DNA from: an uncultured Propionibacteriaceae bacterium | GTDB lineage: Bacteria > Actinomycetota > Actinomycetes > Propionibacteriales > Propionibacteriaceae | NCBI GenBank assembly: GCA_937988865.1 | Contig: CALKHV010000182.1 | Span: 1-17,059 of the forward strand | DNA length: 17,059 nucleotides | Direction: 5' to 3' | Shown: piece after piece, positions 1 through 7,838 of the stretch | Layout of the letters: each line of letters starts with the position of its first letter | Position numbering within the stretch: the first letter of the stretch is position 1 | The notes under the pieces: model-generated | The model's input: only the letters and a program-made list of their open reading frames with translations | Databases searched by the model: none | What the model was told of the DNA's origin: nothing | Program-made: the position numbers and the translations under genes

Positions 1-29
1 GCCTGCGTCCCGGGGGCTTGTCCTGGGCG

Positions 30-260
30 GTTTCCTTGCGTGCGCAAGGTAACCCCACCCCCCGGGCCCTCGTCCGGGGTGGTTTCGTTGCGCGTCCACC
101 GAAGCCAGCGTCCCGGGCCCTTGTCCTGGGCGGTTTCTTGCGTGCGCAAGGTAACCCCACCCCCCGGGCCCTCGCGTTGGGCGGTTTCGTTGCGCGTCCA
201 AGGCAACACACCCCTAGAGCCTCCATTCACCGTCACCTTCGTGGCACGCGCAAGGAAACA
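30..260. repeat. Array of ~52-bp structured intergenic repeats (locus 1, about five units)
   Basis: A GTTTC-type motif recurs at 30, 82, 133, 184 and, degenerate, near 236, giving spacings of 52, 51, 51 and about 52 bp. The unit at 30 reads as an imperfect palindrome: GGTTTCCTTGCG at 29-40 pairs with CGCAAGGTAACC at 43-54 with one mismatch. Units 1 and 3 resemble each other most, as do units 2 and 4, so there is also a ~102-bp higher-order period. The spacers are GC-rich and can fold (CCCCGG...CCGGGG around 58-79). Open frames crossing this region only translate the repeat, and I see no protein signature. Nothing in 1-260 supports a gene. Confidence 0.8.
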
Positions 261-371
261 CCCTCGGACGCCGTCTCCAGGGCGCAGTCAGACCTGCGCT
301 CCGTCCAGGTGCCTGTGGCTACGCCTGTCACACCGCGTGATTGAATCGTTACAAAATCCTCGCCAAAACGC

Positions 372-401
372 TTGCCCCTGAGCTGGGACGGCGCGTATCG
401 T
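372..401 (+). promoter_or_regulatory. Candidate sigma-70-type promoter of the sugar operon
   Basis: TTGCCC at 372-377 and TATCGT at 396-401 are separated by 18 bp and would place transcription start near 408, just before the first operator-like palindrome at 415. The position suits a repressor that blocks the polymerase. The match is modest and high-GC promoters vary, so this is an inference. The rest of 261-414 shows nothing else I can name. Confidence 0.3.
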
Positions 402-414
402 TCTGATCAAGAAG

Positions 415-436
415 GTGTGTAGAGCGTTCTACACAC
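415..436. promoter_or_regulatory. LacI-type operator 1
   Basis: A 22-bp near-palindrome centred on CG, with core TGTAGAGCGTTCTACA. Ten of eleven half-site positions are complementary; the only break is G/T flanking the central CG. A central CG is typical of LacI-family operators. The LacI-type regulator gene begins 120 bp downstream, so autoregulation of the whole operon is the simple reading. Confidence 0.65.
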
Positions 437-440
437 GAAG

Positions 441-452
441 TAGAGCGTTCTA
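441..452. promoter_or_regulatory. LacI-type operator 2
   Basis: The core TAGAGCGTTCTA repeats the centre of operator 1 exactly. Its centre lies 21 bp from that of operator 1, about two helical turns, so two repressor dimers could bind the same DNA face. The outer flanks are less symmetric than in operator 1. Confidence 0.6.
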
Positions 453-456
453 CACA

Positions 457-524
457 GTGACCAGTTCGACGCGGTGACCAGTTCGAAGCAGTGACCAGTT
501 CGAAGCAGTGACCAGTTCGACACC
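457..524. repeat. Four tandem 17-bp repeats in the lacI-type gene leader
   Basis: GTGACCAGTTCGA begins at 457, 474, 491 and 508, an exact 17-bp period; the last four bases of each unit vary (CGCG, AGCA, AGCA, CACC after the shared 13 bases, with small differences). The array lies between the operators and the regulator start, so it would be in the 5' leader of the operon mRNA. It contains TTCGA/TTCGAA. The GTG at 508 inside the last unit is in frame with the regulator, but there is no ribosome-binding site before it. Confidence 0.85.
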
Positions 525-558
525 ACGACCAAGGAAGCCTCCCTCAAGGAAGAGGATC

Positions 559-1599
559 ATGACGATGCAGACGGAGCGCTCGATCACCATCGAGGACGTT
601 GCTCTCGCCGCCGGCGTGTCCCGCGCAGCCGTGTCCAAGGTGATCCGCGACGCCTACGGGGTCAGCCCCCAGATGCGCGCCAGGGTCGAGGCGGCCATCA
701 ATGAGCTGGGCTATCGCCCCCGCGCCGCAGCCCGCGCCATGCGTGGGTCGTCGTTCACCATCGGCGTCGAGATCCCCACCGTCCACAACCACTTCTTCTC
801 CAAGATCATCGACGGCGCCACCACAGCCCTGGTCGACACGCGTTACCAGGTCATCATCGCGCCGGCCGATCCCCACCACGACGAAGGCCCTCAGGCGATC
901 GAGGCCCTCGCCGACCGGCAGGTCGACGGGATCGTCGCGATCTCGTCCCGGGTGCCCCAGACATGGCTGGAGAAGCTGGCGGTCCGCGTCCCACTCGTGA
1001 TGATCGGTCGGCACCACCAGGCCGAGCACTACGACACGCTCGTGGGTGACGACGTCCTCGGAGCCGAGCTGGCGGTGCAGCACCTCTTCGAGCTGGGCCA
1101 CCGACGCATCGTCCACCTCACCCTCGACGAAGGTCGTGGAGCTGCGCCGGGCACCCCCCACATGATGCGCGTCGTCGGCTACCGGCAGAAGATGGCCGAC
1201 CTCGGGCTCGAGCCCGAGATCGTCTGGGTCAAGCCGGTGCAGGGGGAGTCGCTGCAGGCCGCTCGCGATCTGCTGTCCCGCGTTGATGCCCCCGTTGGCA
1301 TCCTCGCCGGTCACGACGAGCTGGCCCTCGAAGTCCTCCAGGCCGTGGCCGAGCGAGGCCTCACCGCGGCGCAGGCATCGGTGGTCGGCTACGACGACAC
1401 CGATGTCGCCGCCCACCCCATGATCTCGCTCACCAGCGTCAACCAGTCGGGCACCCAGATGGGCGCCATCGCGGTCCGGCTGCTGCTCGAGCGCATCGCC
1501 GGACGCACCGCATCGGCCCACGAGGTCCTCACCCCGCGGGTGATGGCCCGCAACAGTTCAGCTTCCCCCGCACACGAGCCCGAGGGCTCGCACCACTAG
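559..1599 (+). CDS. LacI-family transcriptional repressor of the rhamnoside operon
   Basis: This 346-aa protein has the LacI/GalR layout: an N-terminal helix-turn-helix (about residues 10-32, TIEDVALAAGVSRAAVSKV), a hinge helix region near 52-62 (GYRPRAAARAMRG), and a periplasmic-binding-protein-like sensor domain from about 66, ending with the usual GYDDTDVAAHP and a LLLERIAG helix. The start was set at ATG 559, with AAGGA at 546-550 as ribosome-binding site; ATG 565 is an equal alternative, and the upstream GTG at 508 lies inside a tandem repeat. The gene opens the transporter operon and two LacI-type palindromes precede it, so it probably represses itself and the genes downstream. The inducer is inferred to be a rhamnose-containing sugar because a GH78 enzyme ends the operon; the sequence alone does not show it. 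Confidence 0.93.
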   Translation: MTMQTERSITIEDVALAAGVSRAAVSKVIRDAYGVSPQMRARVEAAINELGYRPRAAARAMRGSSFTIGVEIPTVHNHFFSKIIDGATTALVDTRYQVIIAPADPHHDEGPQAIEALADRQVDGIVAISSRVPQTWLEKLAVRVPLVMIGRHHQAEHYDTLVGDDVLGAELAVQHLFELGHRRIVHLTLDEGRGAAPGTPHMMRVVGYRQKMADLGLEPEIVWVKPVQGESLQAARDLLSRVDAPVGILAGHDELALEVLQAVAERGLTAAQASVVGYDDTDVAAHPMISLTSVNQSGTQMGAIAVRLLLERIAGRTASAHEVLTPRVMARNSSASPAHEPEGSHH

Positions 1600-1652
1600 A
1601 GACCGGCCGCCCACGACCCGCGTGGCGGACCACAACCAGGAGGTACAAAGAA

Positions 1653-2983
1653 GTGACATTCCCCAAGAAGGGCCGGCTGGCCCTGGTGGCCGGCTTCGCG
1701 GCCGGTGCCCTGGCCCTGACTGCGTGCAGTTCGGGTTCGTTGGGCAGCAGTGATCCGTCCGCCTCCGGTGCGGCCGGAAACGTCGAGATCACGTATCTGG
1801 TCGACAGCGCCGAGCAGACCGTCAAGACGGCGGACGCGCTGGTCGCAGCCTTCCAGGCCACCAACGTCGGTGTGCCGTTAAGGTCGAGACCCGCGCCCAG
1901 GGCACGGACGGCGACAACGCCGTGAAGACCAAGCTCGCCACCGGCGAGATGAACGACGTCTTCGCCTACAACTCCGGGTCGCTCATGGCAGCCCTCGATC
2001 CCGCCAAGAACCTGGTGCCGCTGACCAACGAGCCCTACATGAGCAGCGTGCAGGACGCCTTCAAGACGGCCGTCACCTCGGGTGACCAGGTCTACGGCGT
2101 CCCGATGGGTCAGGCCATGGGTGGTGGCATTCTCTACAACAAGAAGGTCTTCGCCGACCTCGGTCTCTCCGTCCCCAAGACGTGGGAGCAGTTCATGGCC
2201 AACAACGCCAAGATCAAGGCTGCCGGGATCGACCCCGTGCTCCAGAGCTACGGCGACACCTGGACCTCGCAGCTGTTCGTCCTGGCCGACTTCCACAACG
2301 TGACGGCCGCGCAACCGGACTGGGCAGAGAAGTACACCGCCAACCAGGCCAAGTACGTCGACGAGCCCGCCATCAAGGGCTTCCAGCGTCTCGAGGACGT
2401 GAAGAAGGCCGGCTACCTGAACAAGGACTTCGCTTCGACCAAGGCGCCGCAGGCGCTGCAGAAGCTGGTCAAGGGCACGGGCGCCCAGTACCCGATGCTC
2501 TCCTTCATGGTCTCCACCTACGTCACGATGTCGGACGACGCGGCCAGCAACATCGGCTTCTACGCCCAGCCCGGTGACGACGAGGCGAAGTACGGCCTGA
2601 CGGCATGGACGCCCGGTGGCGTCTACATCCCGACCACCACGACCGGTGACAAGCTCGCAGCGGCCCAGAAGTTCCTCGCGTTCATCGCGAGCCCGGCCGG
2701 TTGCGATGCCCAGACCGCGGCCGTGACACCCAGCGGACCGTACATGGTGAACGGCTGCACCCTCCCCGATGGTCTGCCGACGGCTGTGACCGACCTGCAG
2801 ACCTTCTTCGACGGCGGCAACGTCAGCCCCGCGCTCGAATTCGTGTCGCCGATCAAGGGCCCGAACCTCGAGAAGATCACCGTCGAGGTCGGTTCCGGCA
2901 TCACCTCCGCCGCTGACGGAGCCAAGCGTTACGACGAGGACGTCAAGAAGCAGGCCCAGCAGCTGGGTCTCGCGGGCTGGTGA
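1653..2983 (+). pseudogene. CUT1 ABC transporter sugar-binding lipoprotein, interrupted by a 1-bp frameshift
   Basis: The start is GTG 1653 with AGGAGG at 1638-1643. The N-terminus is a lipoprotein signal peptide with lipobox LTAC and Cys25, so the mature protein would be tethered outside the membrane to deliver sugar to the permeases. The first frame ends at TGA 1923-1925 after 90 aa. Homologous-looking sequence resumes in another frame at GTT-AAG (1877-1882; VKVETRAQGTDGDN) and continues to 2983. One base inserted after CC at 1875-1876 would give a continuous protein of about 443 aa, the normal length for family 1 solute-binding proteins. The downstream frame keeps typical features (GGGILYNKKVFADLGL, PKTWEQF, FIASPAG). 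The break is either a real disabling deletion, a sequencing error, or less likely recoding. A downstream start at GTG 1922 would give a protein without a signal peptide, which could not act as a binding lipoprotein. Confidence 0.85.
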
Positions 2984-2999
2984 CCGTCGTGGGTCGTGA

Positions 3000-3017
3000 G
3001 GGCCGGGTGACCGGCCC
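3000..3017 (+). promoter_or_regulatory. Short GC-rich hairpin with GNRA-like loop after the binding-protein gene
   Basis: GGGCCGG at 3000-3006 and CCGGCCC at 3011-3017 pair perfectly around a GTGA tetraloop. It begins 17 bases after the stop of the binding-protein gene and has no T-tract, so it looks more like an RNA stability element or partial attenuator than a full terminator. Confidence 0.55.
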
Positions 3018-3046
3018 CCACTTCCCGAGTTGATCCAACACGTGCT

Positions 3047-3084
3047 GGTGTCAGGCGGGCCGAACCCGCGCCTCGCCTGACACC
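3047..3084 (+). promoter_or_regulatory. Intra-operon 11-bp stem-loop between binding protein and permeases
   Basis: GGTGTCAGGCG at 3047-3057 pairs perfectly with CGCCTGACACC at 3074-3084 around a 16-base loop. It lies in the 243-bp gap between the binding-protein gene and the first permease and has no T-run. In other binding-protein operons (for example malE-malF) such structures protect upstream mRNA so more binding protein than permease is made; that role here is inferred. Confidence 0.6.
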
Positions 3085-3226
3085 ACCGCACGAGCCCCGA
3101 ACAGACGCCGCGCCTGGCCTGGAAGTTGCCTCGGCGCTGGGCCCCGGGTCGAAGCCGCCGCATCGTTGCGCGCACGCAGCCGGCCCTCGAATGTGTGACG
3201 CACCCCTTCACGACAAGGACCCCTGC

Positions 3227-4159
3227 ATGACTACGACCACTGTCACCCTCGACGGCGAAGCCGTCGAGCTGGCCAAGCCGCCCCGGGCATCTGCCAAACA
3301 CGTCGACAAGACCTATCCGTTGTGGTTCCACATTCCTGGCGGGCTGGTCTTCATCACCCTGTTCCTGGTGCCGACGGTCGCCTCCTTCTACTTCGCCTTC
3401 ACCCGGTGGACGCTGTTCAACTCCACGTACGTGGGCCTGGAGAACTTCAAGATGTTCTTCGCTGAGCCGGGCCTGATCGGGTCCCTCAAAAACACGCTGA
3501 TCTACGGCCTTCTCACCTCCAGTGCCAAGGTCGTTCTGGGGATGCTTCTCGCGGTCCTCCTCAGCGGCCCGATCATTGCCCGCGGCTACCTCCGTTCGGT
3601 GACCTTCTTCCCTGTCCTGGTCAGCGCCGTCGGCGTCGGCCTCACTTTCCAGGTGCTCCTCGATCCGTTCAACGGCGTGGTCAACAAGGTCTGGACGGCG
3701 ATTCTCGGCGGCGATGGTCCCGGCTGGCTGACCAACCCCGACATCGCGCTGCTGACGGTCGTGGGCATCGACGTCTGGAAGGGCATCGGGCTGGCAACCC
3801 TCATCTACATCGCGGGGATCGCTGCCATCCCCAACGAGTACTTCGAGGCCGCCCGGGTGGACGGAGCCAGTTCCTGGCGCATCTTCCGCGACATCATCCT
3901 GCCCCTCAGCTTCCCCGCGACCTCGACGGTCATCATCCTGTCGCTGATCGGCGGCCTGAGGTCGTTCGACCTCATCTGGACCACCACCCAGGGTGGCCCG
4001 GGCTTCGCGACGGACGTCGTCGCGTCCGTGATCTACAAGCAGTACCAGGCGGGCTTCTACGGCCTGTCCACGGCCGGGAACGTGATCCTCTTCCTCGTCG
4101 TGACCGCCATCATCTACCCGCTCTCGCGGTGGCTCAACTCCAAGGAGACAGTCCTGTGA
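3227..4159 (+). CDS. ABC sugar transporter permease (MalF/UgpA type)
   Basis: This 310-aa integral membrane protein is one half of the transport channel. It has about six hydrophobic segments (roughly residues 37-58, 88-113, 123-146, 174-201, 228-246 and 282-300). Its cytoplasmic EAA loop, at about 204-223, contains EYFEAARVDGASSWRIF and docks the ATPase. The ATG at 3227 was chosen because AAGGA lies at 3215-3219, seven bases before it; the in-frame ATG at 3191 has no ribosome-binding site. It overlaps the next permease gene by 4 bp. The family is CUT1, which imports di- and oligosaccharides and glycosides. No ATPase gene is present in this operon. Confidence 0.95.
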   Translation: MTTTTVTLDGEAVELAKPPRASAKHVDKTYPLWFHIPGGLVFITLFLVPTVASFYFAFTRWTLFNSTYVGLENFKMFFAEPGLIGSLKNTLIYGLLTSSAKVVLGMLLAVLLSGPIIARGYLRSVTFFPVLVSAVGVGLTFQVLLDPFNGVVNKVWTAILGGDGPGWLTNPDIALLTVVGIDVWKGIGLATLIYIAGIAAIPNEYFEAARVDGASSWRIFRDIILPLSFPATSTVIILSLIGGLRSFDLIWTTTQGGPGFATDVVASVIYKQYQAGFYGLSTAGNVILFLVVTAIIYPLSRWLNSKETVL

Positions 4160-4992
4160 ACACCATGCGCGCGTCCACCCGGTGGGTCATCGGCATTGTC
4201 GGCATCATCTTCACGACCGTCTTCTTCCTGGTCCCCTTCGCCTTCGTGTTCACGATGGCCGCCAAGGACGCCAACGAAGCGTCCATGCTCGAGTTCTCGT
4301 GGCCCACGAACTTCCAGCTGTGGGAGAACGTCGTCAAGGTCTTCCAGGCCCGCGACTACATGCTCGTCATCGCGTTCATCAACTCGACGATCCTCACCGT
4401 GGCCAGCGTGACGCTCCTGGTGGTGCTGGGGGCGATGATCGCCTATGTGCTCGATCGCCGGAAGTCGCGGATCAACACCGTCATCAACACCCTCGTGTTG
4501 TCGGGCCTCATCATCCCTCCGGCGGTCGTGCCGACCATCTGGGTGATGCAGGCGCTCGGCATCTTCAAGACCCTTCCGGGCCTGATCCTGATCGAGGTCG
4601 CCTTCGGTCTGGCCTTCACCGTGCTGACCATGCGGGCGTTCATCGCGTCCATCCCACGGGAGATCGACGAGGCCGCGATCGTCGACGGCGCGGGACCGCT
4701 CCGGCTCTTCTTCCGGGTGATCTTCCCGCTGCTGCGGTCGGTCATCGTGACCATCGTGGTCGTCCAGTCGATCTTCGTGTTCAACGACTTCCAGAACCCG
4801 CTCTACTTCCTGCCCGGTGACAAGAACGCGACCGTGCAGTTGACCCTGTTCAACTTCCAGAGCCAGAGCCTCACCAGCTACAACCTGCTCTTCGCCAACA
4901 TCCTGGTCATCACGATCCCGATGCTGCTCATGTACATCTTCTTCCAGCGCCAGATCGTGTCGGGGATGACCTCCGGCGCCGTCAAGGGCTGA
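4156..4992 (+). CDS. ABC sugar transporter permease (MalG/UgpE type)
   Basis: This 278-aa protein is the partner of the preceding permease. Hydrophobic segments lie at about residues 10-34, 70-98, 109-133, 141-163, 190-210 and 246-264. The EAA loop is at about 168-190 (REIDEAAIVDGAGPLRLFF), with the usual Asp-Gly. The start is GTG 4156: it overlaps the upstream stop as GTGA and has AAGGAGA at 4142-4148, a translational-coupling arrangement that keeps the two permeases at equal amounts. ATG 4165 is an alternative. The stop is 27 bases before the rhamnosidase start, so the two are cotranscribed. Confidence 0.95.
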   Translation: MNTMRASTRWVIGIVGIIFTTVFFLVPFAFVFTMAAKDANEASMLEFSWPTNFQLWENVVKVFQARDYMLVIAFINSTILTVASVTLLVVLGAMIAYVLDRRKSRINTVINTLVLSGLIIPPAVVPTIWVMQALGIFKTLPGLILIEVAFGLAFTVLTMRAFIASIPREIDEAAIVDGAGPLRLFFRVIFPLLRSVIVTIVVVQSIFVFNDFQNPLYFLPGDKNATVQLTLFNFQSQSLTSYNLLFANILVITIPMLLMYIFFQRQIVSGMTSGAVKG

Positions 4993-5019
4993 CCCTCCAT
5001 CTCGAAAGGCTTGTGGGCA

Positions 5020-7809
5020 ATGACCACCACCGTGGGTTCCGTTCGGCTCGAGTACCAGACCGGCCCGTCCGTCCCCGTTCCCGCACCCCGGGTCTCGTGG
5101 GTGACCTCGACCGACACGCCGGCCTGGCGGCAACTCGCCGCCGAACTGATGTGGGACGACGGGAGCACCACCGCGACACGCGAACTGACCGGGGACGCGT
5201 CGAGCTTCGTCGCGTGGCCCTTCGACGACCTCACCCCGCGCCAACGAGGCACCCTTGCGGTGCGCGTGCTCGGCCCGGACGGGTGGTCGGCGTGGAGCGC
5301 CCCGCAGCCGGTGGTGGCGTCCTTCCTCGGCTCGGACGAGTGGCGGTGCGAGTTCATCGGTCTCGCCGACCCCGCAGGGTTGGCCCAGCCGGCCCTGATC
5401 AGGACCGAGTTCGAGGTGGCCGAGGGTCTCGTGCGCGCCACCTGGTACGCCACGGCGCTCGGTGTCTACACCGCGGAGGTCAACGGGACCCCCGTCGATG
5501 ACCAGATCCTCAAGCCCGGCTGGACGCCGTACCAGTACCGCCTCGTGCACGAGACGACCGATGTGACGGCGTCCGTCGTGGCTGGTCGCAACGCGATCGG
5601 AGTCGCCCTGACCGGTGGCTGGTACACCGAGAGCTACGGCTTCCAGGGGCAGGCCAAGCCCGTCTACGGGACCCAACCGAGCGTCGCCGGTCAACTCCTG
5701 CTGGAGTACGCCGACGGCTCGACCCAGTGGGTCGTGACCTCGTCCGAGTGGCAGGCGACCGGCGACGGCCCGTGGATCTCGGCGGGCATCTACGCCGGTG
5801 AGTCCTACGATGCGCGTCGTGAGCCGGAGGGCTGGTCGAGCCCGGGCTTCGACGCGACGGACTGGTCTGGCGTGCGCGTGCTGCCCGCCGGCCCGACCCC
5901 CGGCCCGCGGACGTCCCCGGAGGTGCGGGTGATCGATGAAGTCGCCGTGGTCGAGGTCATCACCTCGCCATCGGGCAAGCGCATCCTCGACTTCGGTCAG
6001 AACCTCGTCGGACGTCTGCGCGTCCGGGTCTCGGGGGACGCCGGCGCCACGATCACCCTGCGCCACGCAGAGGTCCTCGAGGACGGGGAACTCGGCGTCC
6101 GCCCGCTGCGGGTTGCCAGGGCGACCGACACCTACACCCTCGCGGGCGGGGACGCCGAGTGGACGCCGACCTTCACTTTCCACGGCTTCCGGTACGCCGA
6201 GATCAGCGGCTGGCCGGGCGAGTTCGACCCTGCCGACGTCATGGCCCAGGTCATCCATTCCGACATGGTGCGCACCGGTTGGTTCGAGTGCTCGGACGCC
6301 AGGGTGACCCGGCTGCACGAGAACGTCCTGTGGGGCATGCGCGGCAACTTCCTCTACCTGCCGACCGACTGCCCGCAGCGCGACGAGCGGCTCGGCTGGA
6401 CCGGTGACATCCAGGTCTTCGGCCCCACCGCCAGCTACCTCTACGACTGCAACGGGCTGCTGGCGTCCTGGCTGGTCGACCTGGCCCTTGAGCAGCAGGC
6501 CGTGGGTGGGGTGCCGTTCATCGTCCCGGACGTCCTCAACTCCGGCAAGGTGCCCGCCGCAGCGTGGGGGGACGTGGCGACGCTGCTCCCCTGGACCCTC
6601 TTCCAGCGCTTCGGCGACGAGGCGATGCTCGCCACGCAGTACCCCTCGGCCAAGGCGTGGGTCGACCAGGTGCTCGCCATCGCCGGCGACCGGCACCTCT
6701 GGGAGGGCGGCTTCCAGTTCGGTGACTGGGTCGATCCGGACGCACCCCCGGACCACCCCTCCAAGGCCAAGGCGGACGCCGACCTGGTCGCCAGCGCCTA
6801 CCTGTACCGCTCGACCAGGGCCCTGGCCGGGATCGCCGCGATCCTCGGTCACGACGAGGACGCGGCGCACTACGCCGAGGTCTCCGGGTTGGTGCGCGAG
6901 GCCTGGCTGGCCGAGTACGTCACGCCCTCCGGGCGGATCATGTCGGACGCCCAGACCTCGTACGCGCTCGCCATCGAGTTCGGGCTGGCGGACGGCGAGC
7001 TGCAGGTGCGCCTGGGTGAACGACTGGCGGCGCTGGTGCGGCGCGACGGCTACCGGATCGGTACCGGTTTCGTGGGAACACCCCTGGTCACGGACGCGCT
7101 CACCCGCACCGGCCATCTGCGCCAGGCCGGACGCATGCTGCGGCAGGAGGAGTGCCCGTCGTGGCTCTACTCCGTGAGCATGGGCGCCACGACGGTGTGG
7201 GAACGCTGGGACTCGATGCTGGAGGACGGCTCGATCAACCCCGGCGAGATGACCAGCTTCAACCACTACGCCCTGGGCGCGATCGCCGACTGGCTGCACC
7301 GCATCGTCGGTGGACTCGCCCCGGCCGCGCCGGGTTACCGCCGCTTGCAGATCGCCCCGCAGCCGCTCCCGGGCATGGAATGGGCACGGACGAGCCACGA
7401 CACCCCTTATGGCACGGCTGCGGTGGCCTGGAACCGGGAAGGCGACCAGATCCGCGTCCGGGCGACGGTTCCGCCGAACACGACGGCGACGGTCCAGCTT
7501 CCGGGCGGCGAGCCGTTCGAGGTGGCGTCCGGATCCTTCGAGTGGGTCGTGACCGACCCCGACCCTGCAGCGAAGCCGGAACCGGTGACCACCCAGACCT
7601 CGCTGGCGGCCATCATGGACGATCCCGAGGCCTATCGCGCGGTGGTCGACGCCTTCACCAGCATCGACCCGGCCCTCGCGAAGGACTTCCTCAAGCGGAC
7701 GGCCTGGCTGCCCAATCAGCCGCTCGTCGGTGCCTTCAGCCTGATCTCGACGGCCGTGGTGGAGCGCATGGAGGCAGCGCTGGTGGCCCTCAACGAGAAG
7801 CGGGGCTGA
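5020..7809 (+). CDS. GH78 alpha-L-rhamnosidase, cytoplasmic
   Basis: This 929-aa enzyme hydrolyses terminal alpha-L-rhamnosyl residues by the inverting GH78 mechanism. It has N-terminal beta-sandwich domains (about 1-350, including the Bac_rhamnosid N region with ALGVYTAEVNG and PGWTPYQYR), an (alpha/alpha)6 catalytic domain with DCPQRDERLGWTGD at 450-463, and a C-terminal beta domain. By family comparison the likely acid is Glu456 and the likely base is Glu728 in TTVWERWD. There is no signal peptide, so it should act on glycosides already imported by the linked transporter. The ATG at 5020 was chosen with GAAAGG at 5004-5009. An extra mainly helical tail of about 80 residues (about 848-929) follows the C-terminal beta domain; similar helical tails end some other actinobacterial glycosidases, but its job is unknown. 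The operon appears to end here, facing a convergent gene. Confidence 0.95.
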   Translation: MTTTVGSVRLEYQTGPSVPVPAPRVSWVTSTDTPAWRQLAAELMWDDGSTTATRELTGDASSFVAWPFDDLTPRQRGTLAVRVLGPDGWSAWSAPQPVVASFLGSDEWRCEFIGLADPAGLAQPALIRTEFEVAEGLVRATWYATALGVYTAEVNGTPVDDQILKPGWTPYQYRLVHETTDVTASVVAGRNAIGVALTGGWYTESYGFQGQAKPVYGTQPSVAGQLLLEYADGSTQWVVTSSEWQATGDGPWISAGIYAGESYDARREPEGWSSPGFDATDWSGVRVLPAGPTPGPRTSPEVRVIDEVAVVEVITSPSGKRILDFGQNLVGRLRVRVSGDAGATITLRHAEVLEDGELGVRPLRVARATDTYTLAGGDAEWTPTFTFHGFRYAEISGWPGEFDPADVMAQVIHSDMVRTGWFECSDARVTRLHENVLWGMRGNFLYLPTDCPQRDERLGWTGDIQVFGPTASYLYDCNGLLASWLVDLALEQQAVGGVPFIVPDVLNSGKVPAAAWGDVATLLPWTLFQRFGDEAMLATQYPSAKAWVDQVLAIAGDRHLWEGGFQFGDWVDPDAPPDHPSKAKADADLVASAYLYRSTRALAGIAAILGHDEDAAHYAEVSGLVREAWLAEYVTPSGRIMSDAQTSYALAIEFGLADGELQVRLGERLAALVRRDGYRIGTGFVGTPLVTDALTRTGHLRQAGRMLRQEECPSWLYSVSMGATTVWERWDSMLEDGSINPGEMTSFNHYALGAIADWLHRIVGGLAPAAPGYRRLQIAPQPLPGMEWARTSHDTPYGTAAVAWNREGDQIRVRATVPPNTTATVQLPGGEPFEVASGSFEWVVTDPDPAAKPEPVTTQTSLAAIMDDPEAYRAVVDAFTSIDPALAKDFLKRTAWLPNQPLVGAFSLISTAVVERMEAALVALNEKRG

Positions 7810-7838
7810 ACCCCGGGACGTCCGTCGGCACTGACGGG

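Noticed and set aside
18..381. Two overlapping open frames at the window start
   Set aside because: They translate the 52-bp repeats (repeating peptide blocks) and have no ribosome-binding site.
1871..1885. Programmed frameshift in the binding-protein gene
   Set aside because: There is no slippery heptamer or downstream pseudoknot that I can see, and binding proteins are not known to need recoding.
1529..3331. Minus-strand open frame of 600 codons
   Set aside because: It lies opposite the binding-protein gene and has no recognisable motif; the plus strand has clear homology features.
7822..7837. Weak hairpin CCGTC/GACGG between the convergent rhamnosidase and YdeI-like genes
   Set aside because: A 5-bp stem without a T-tract is too weak to call a terminator.
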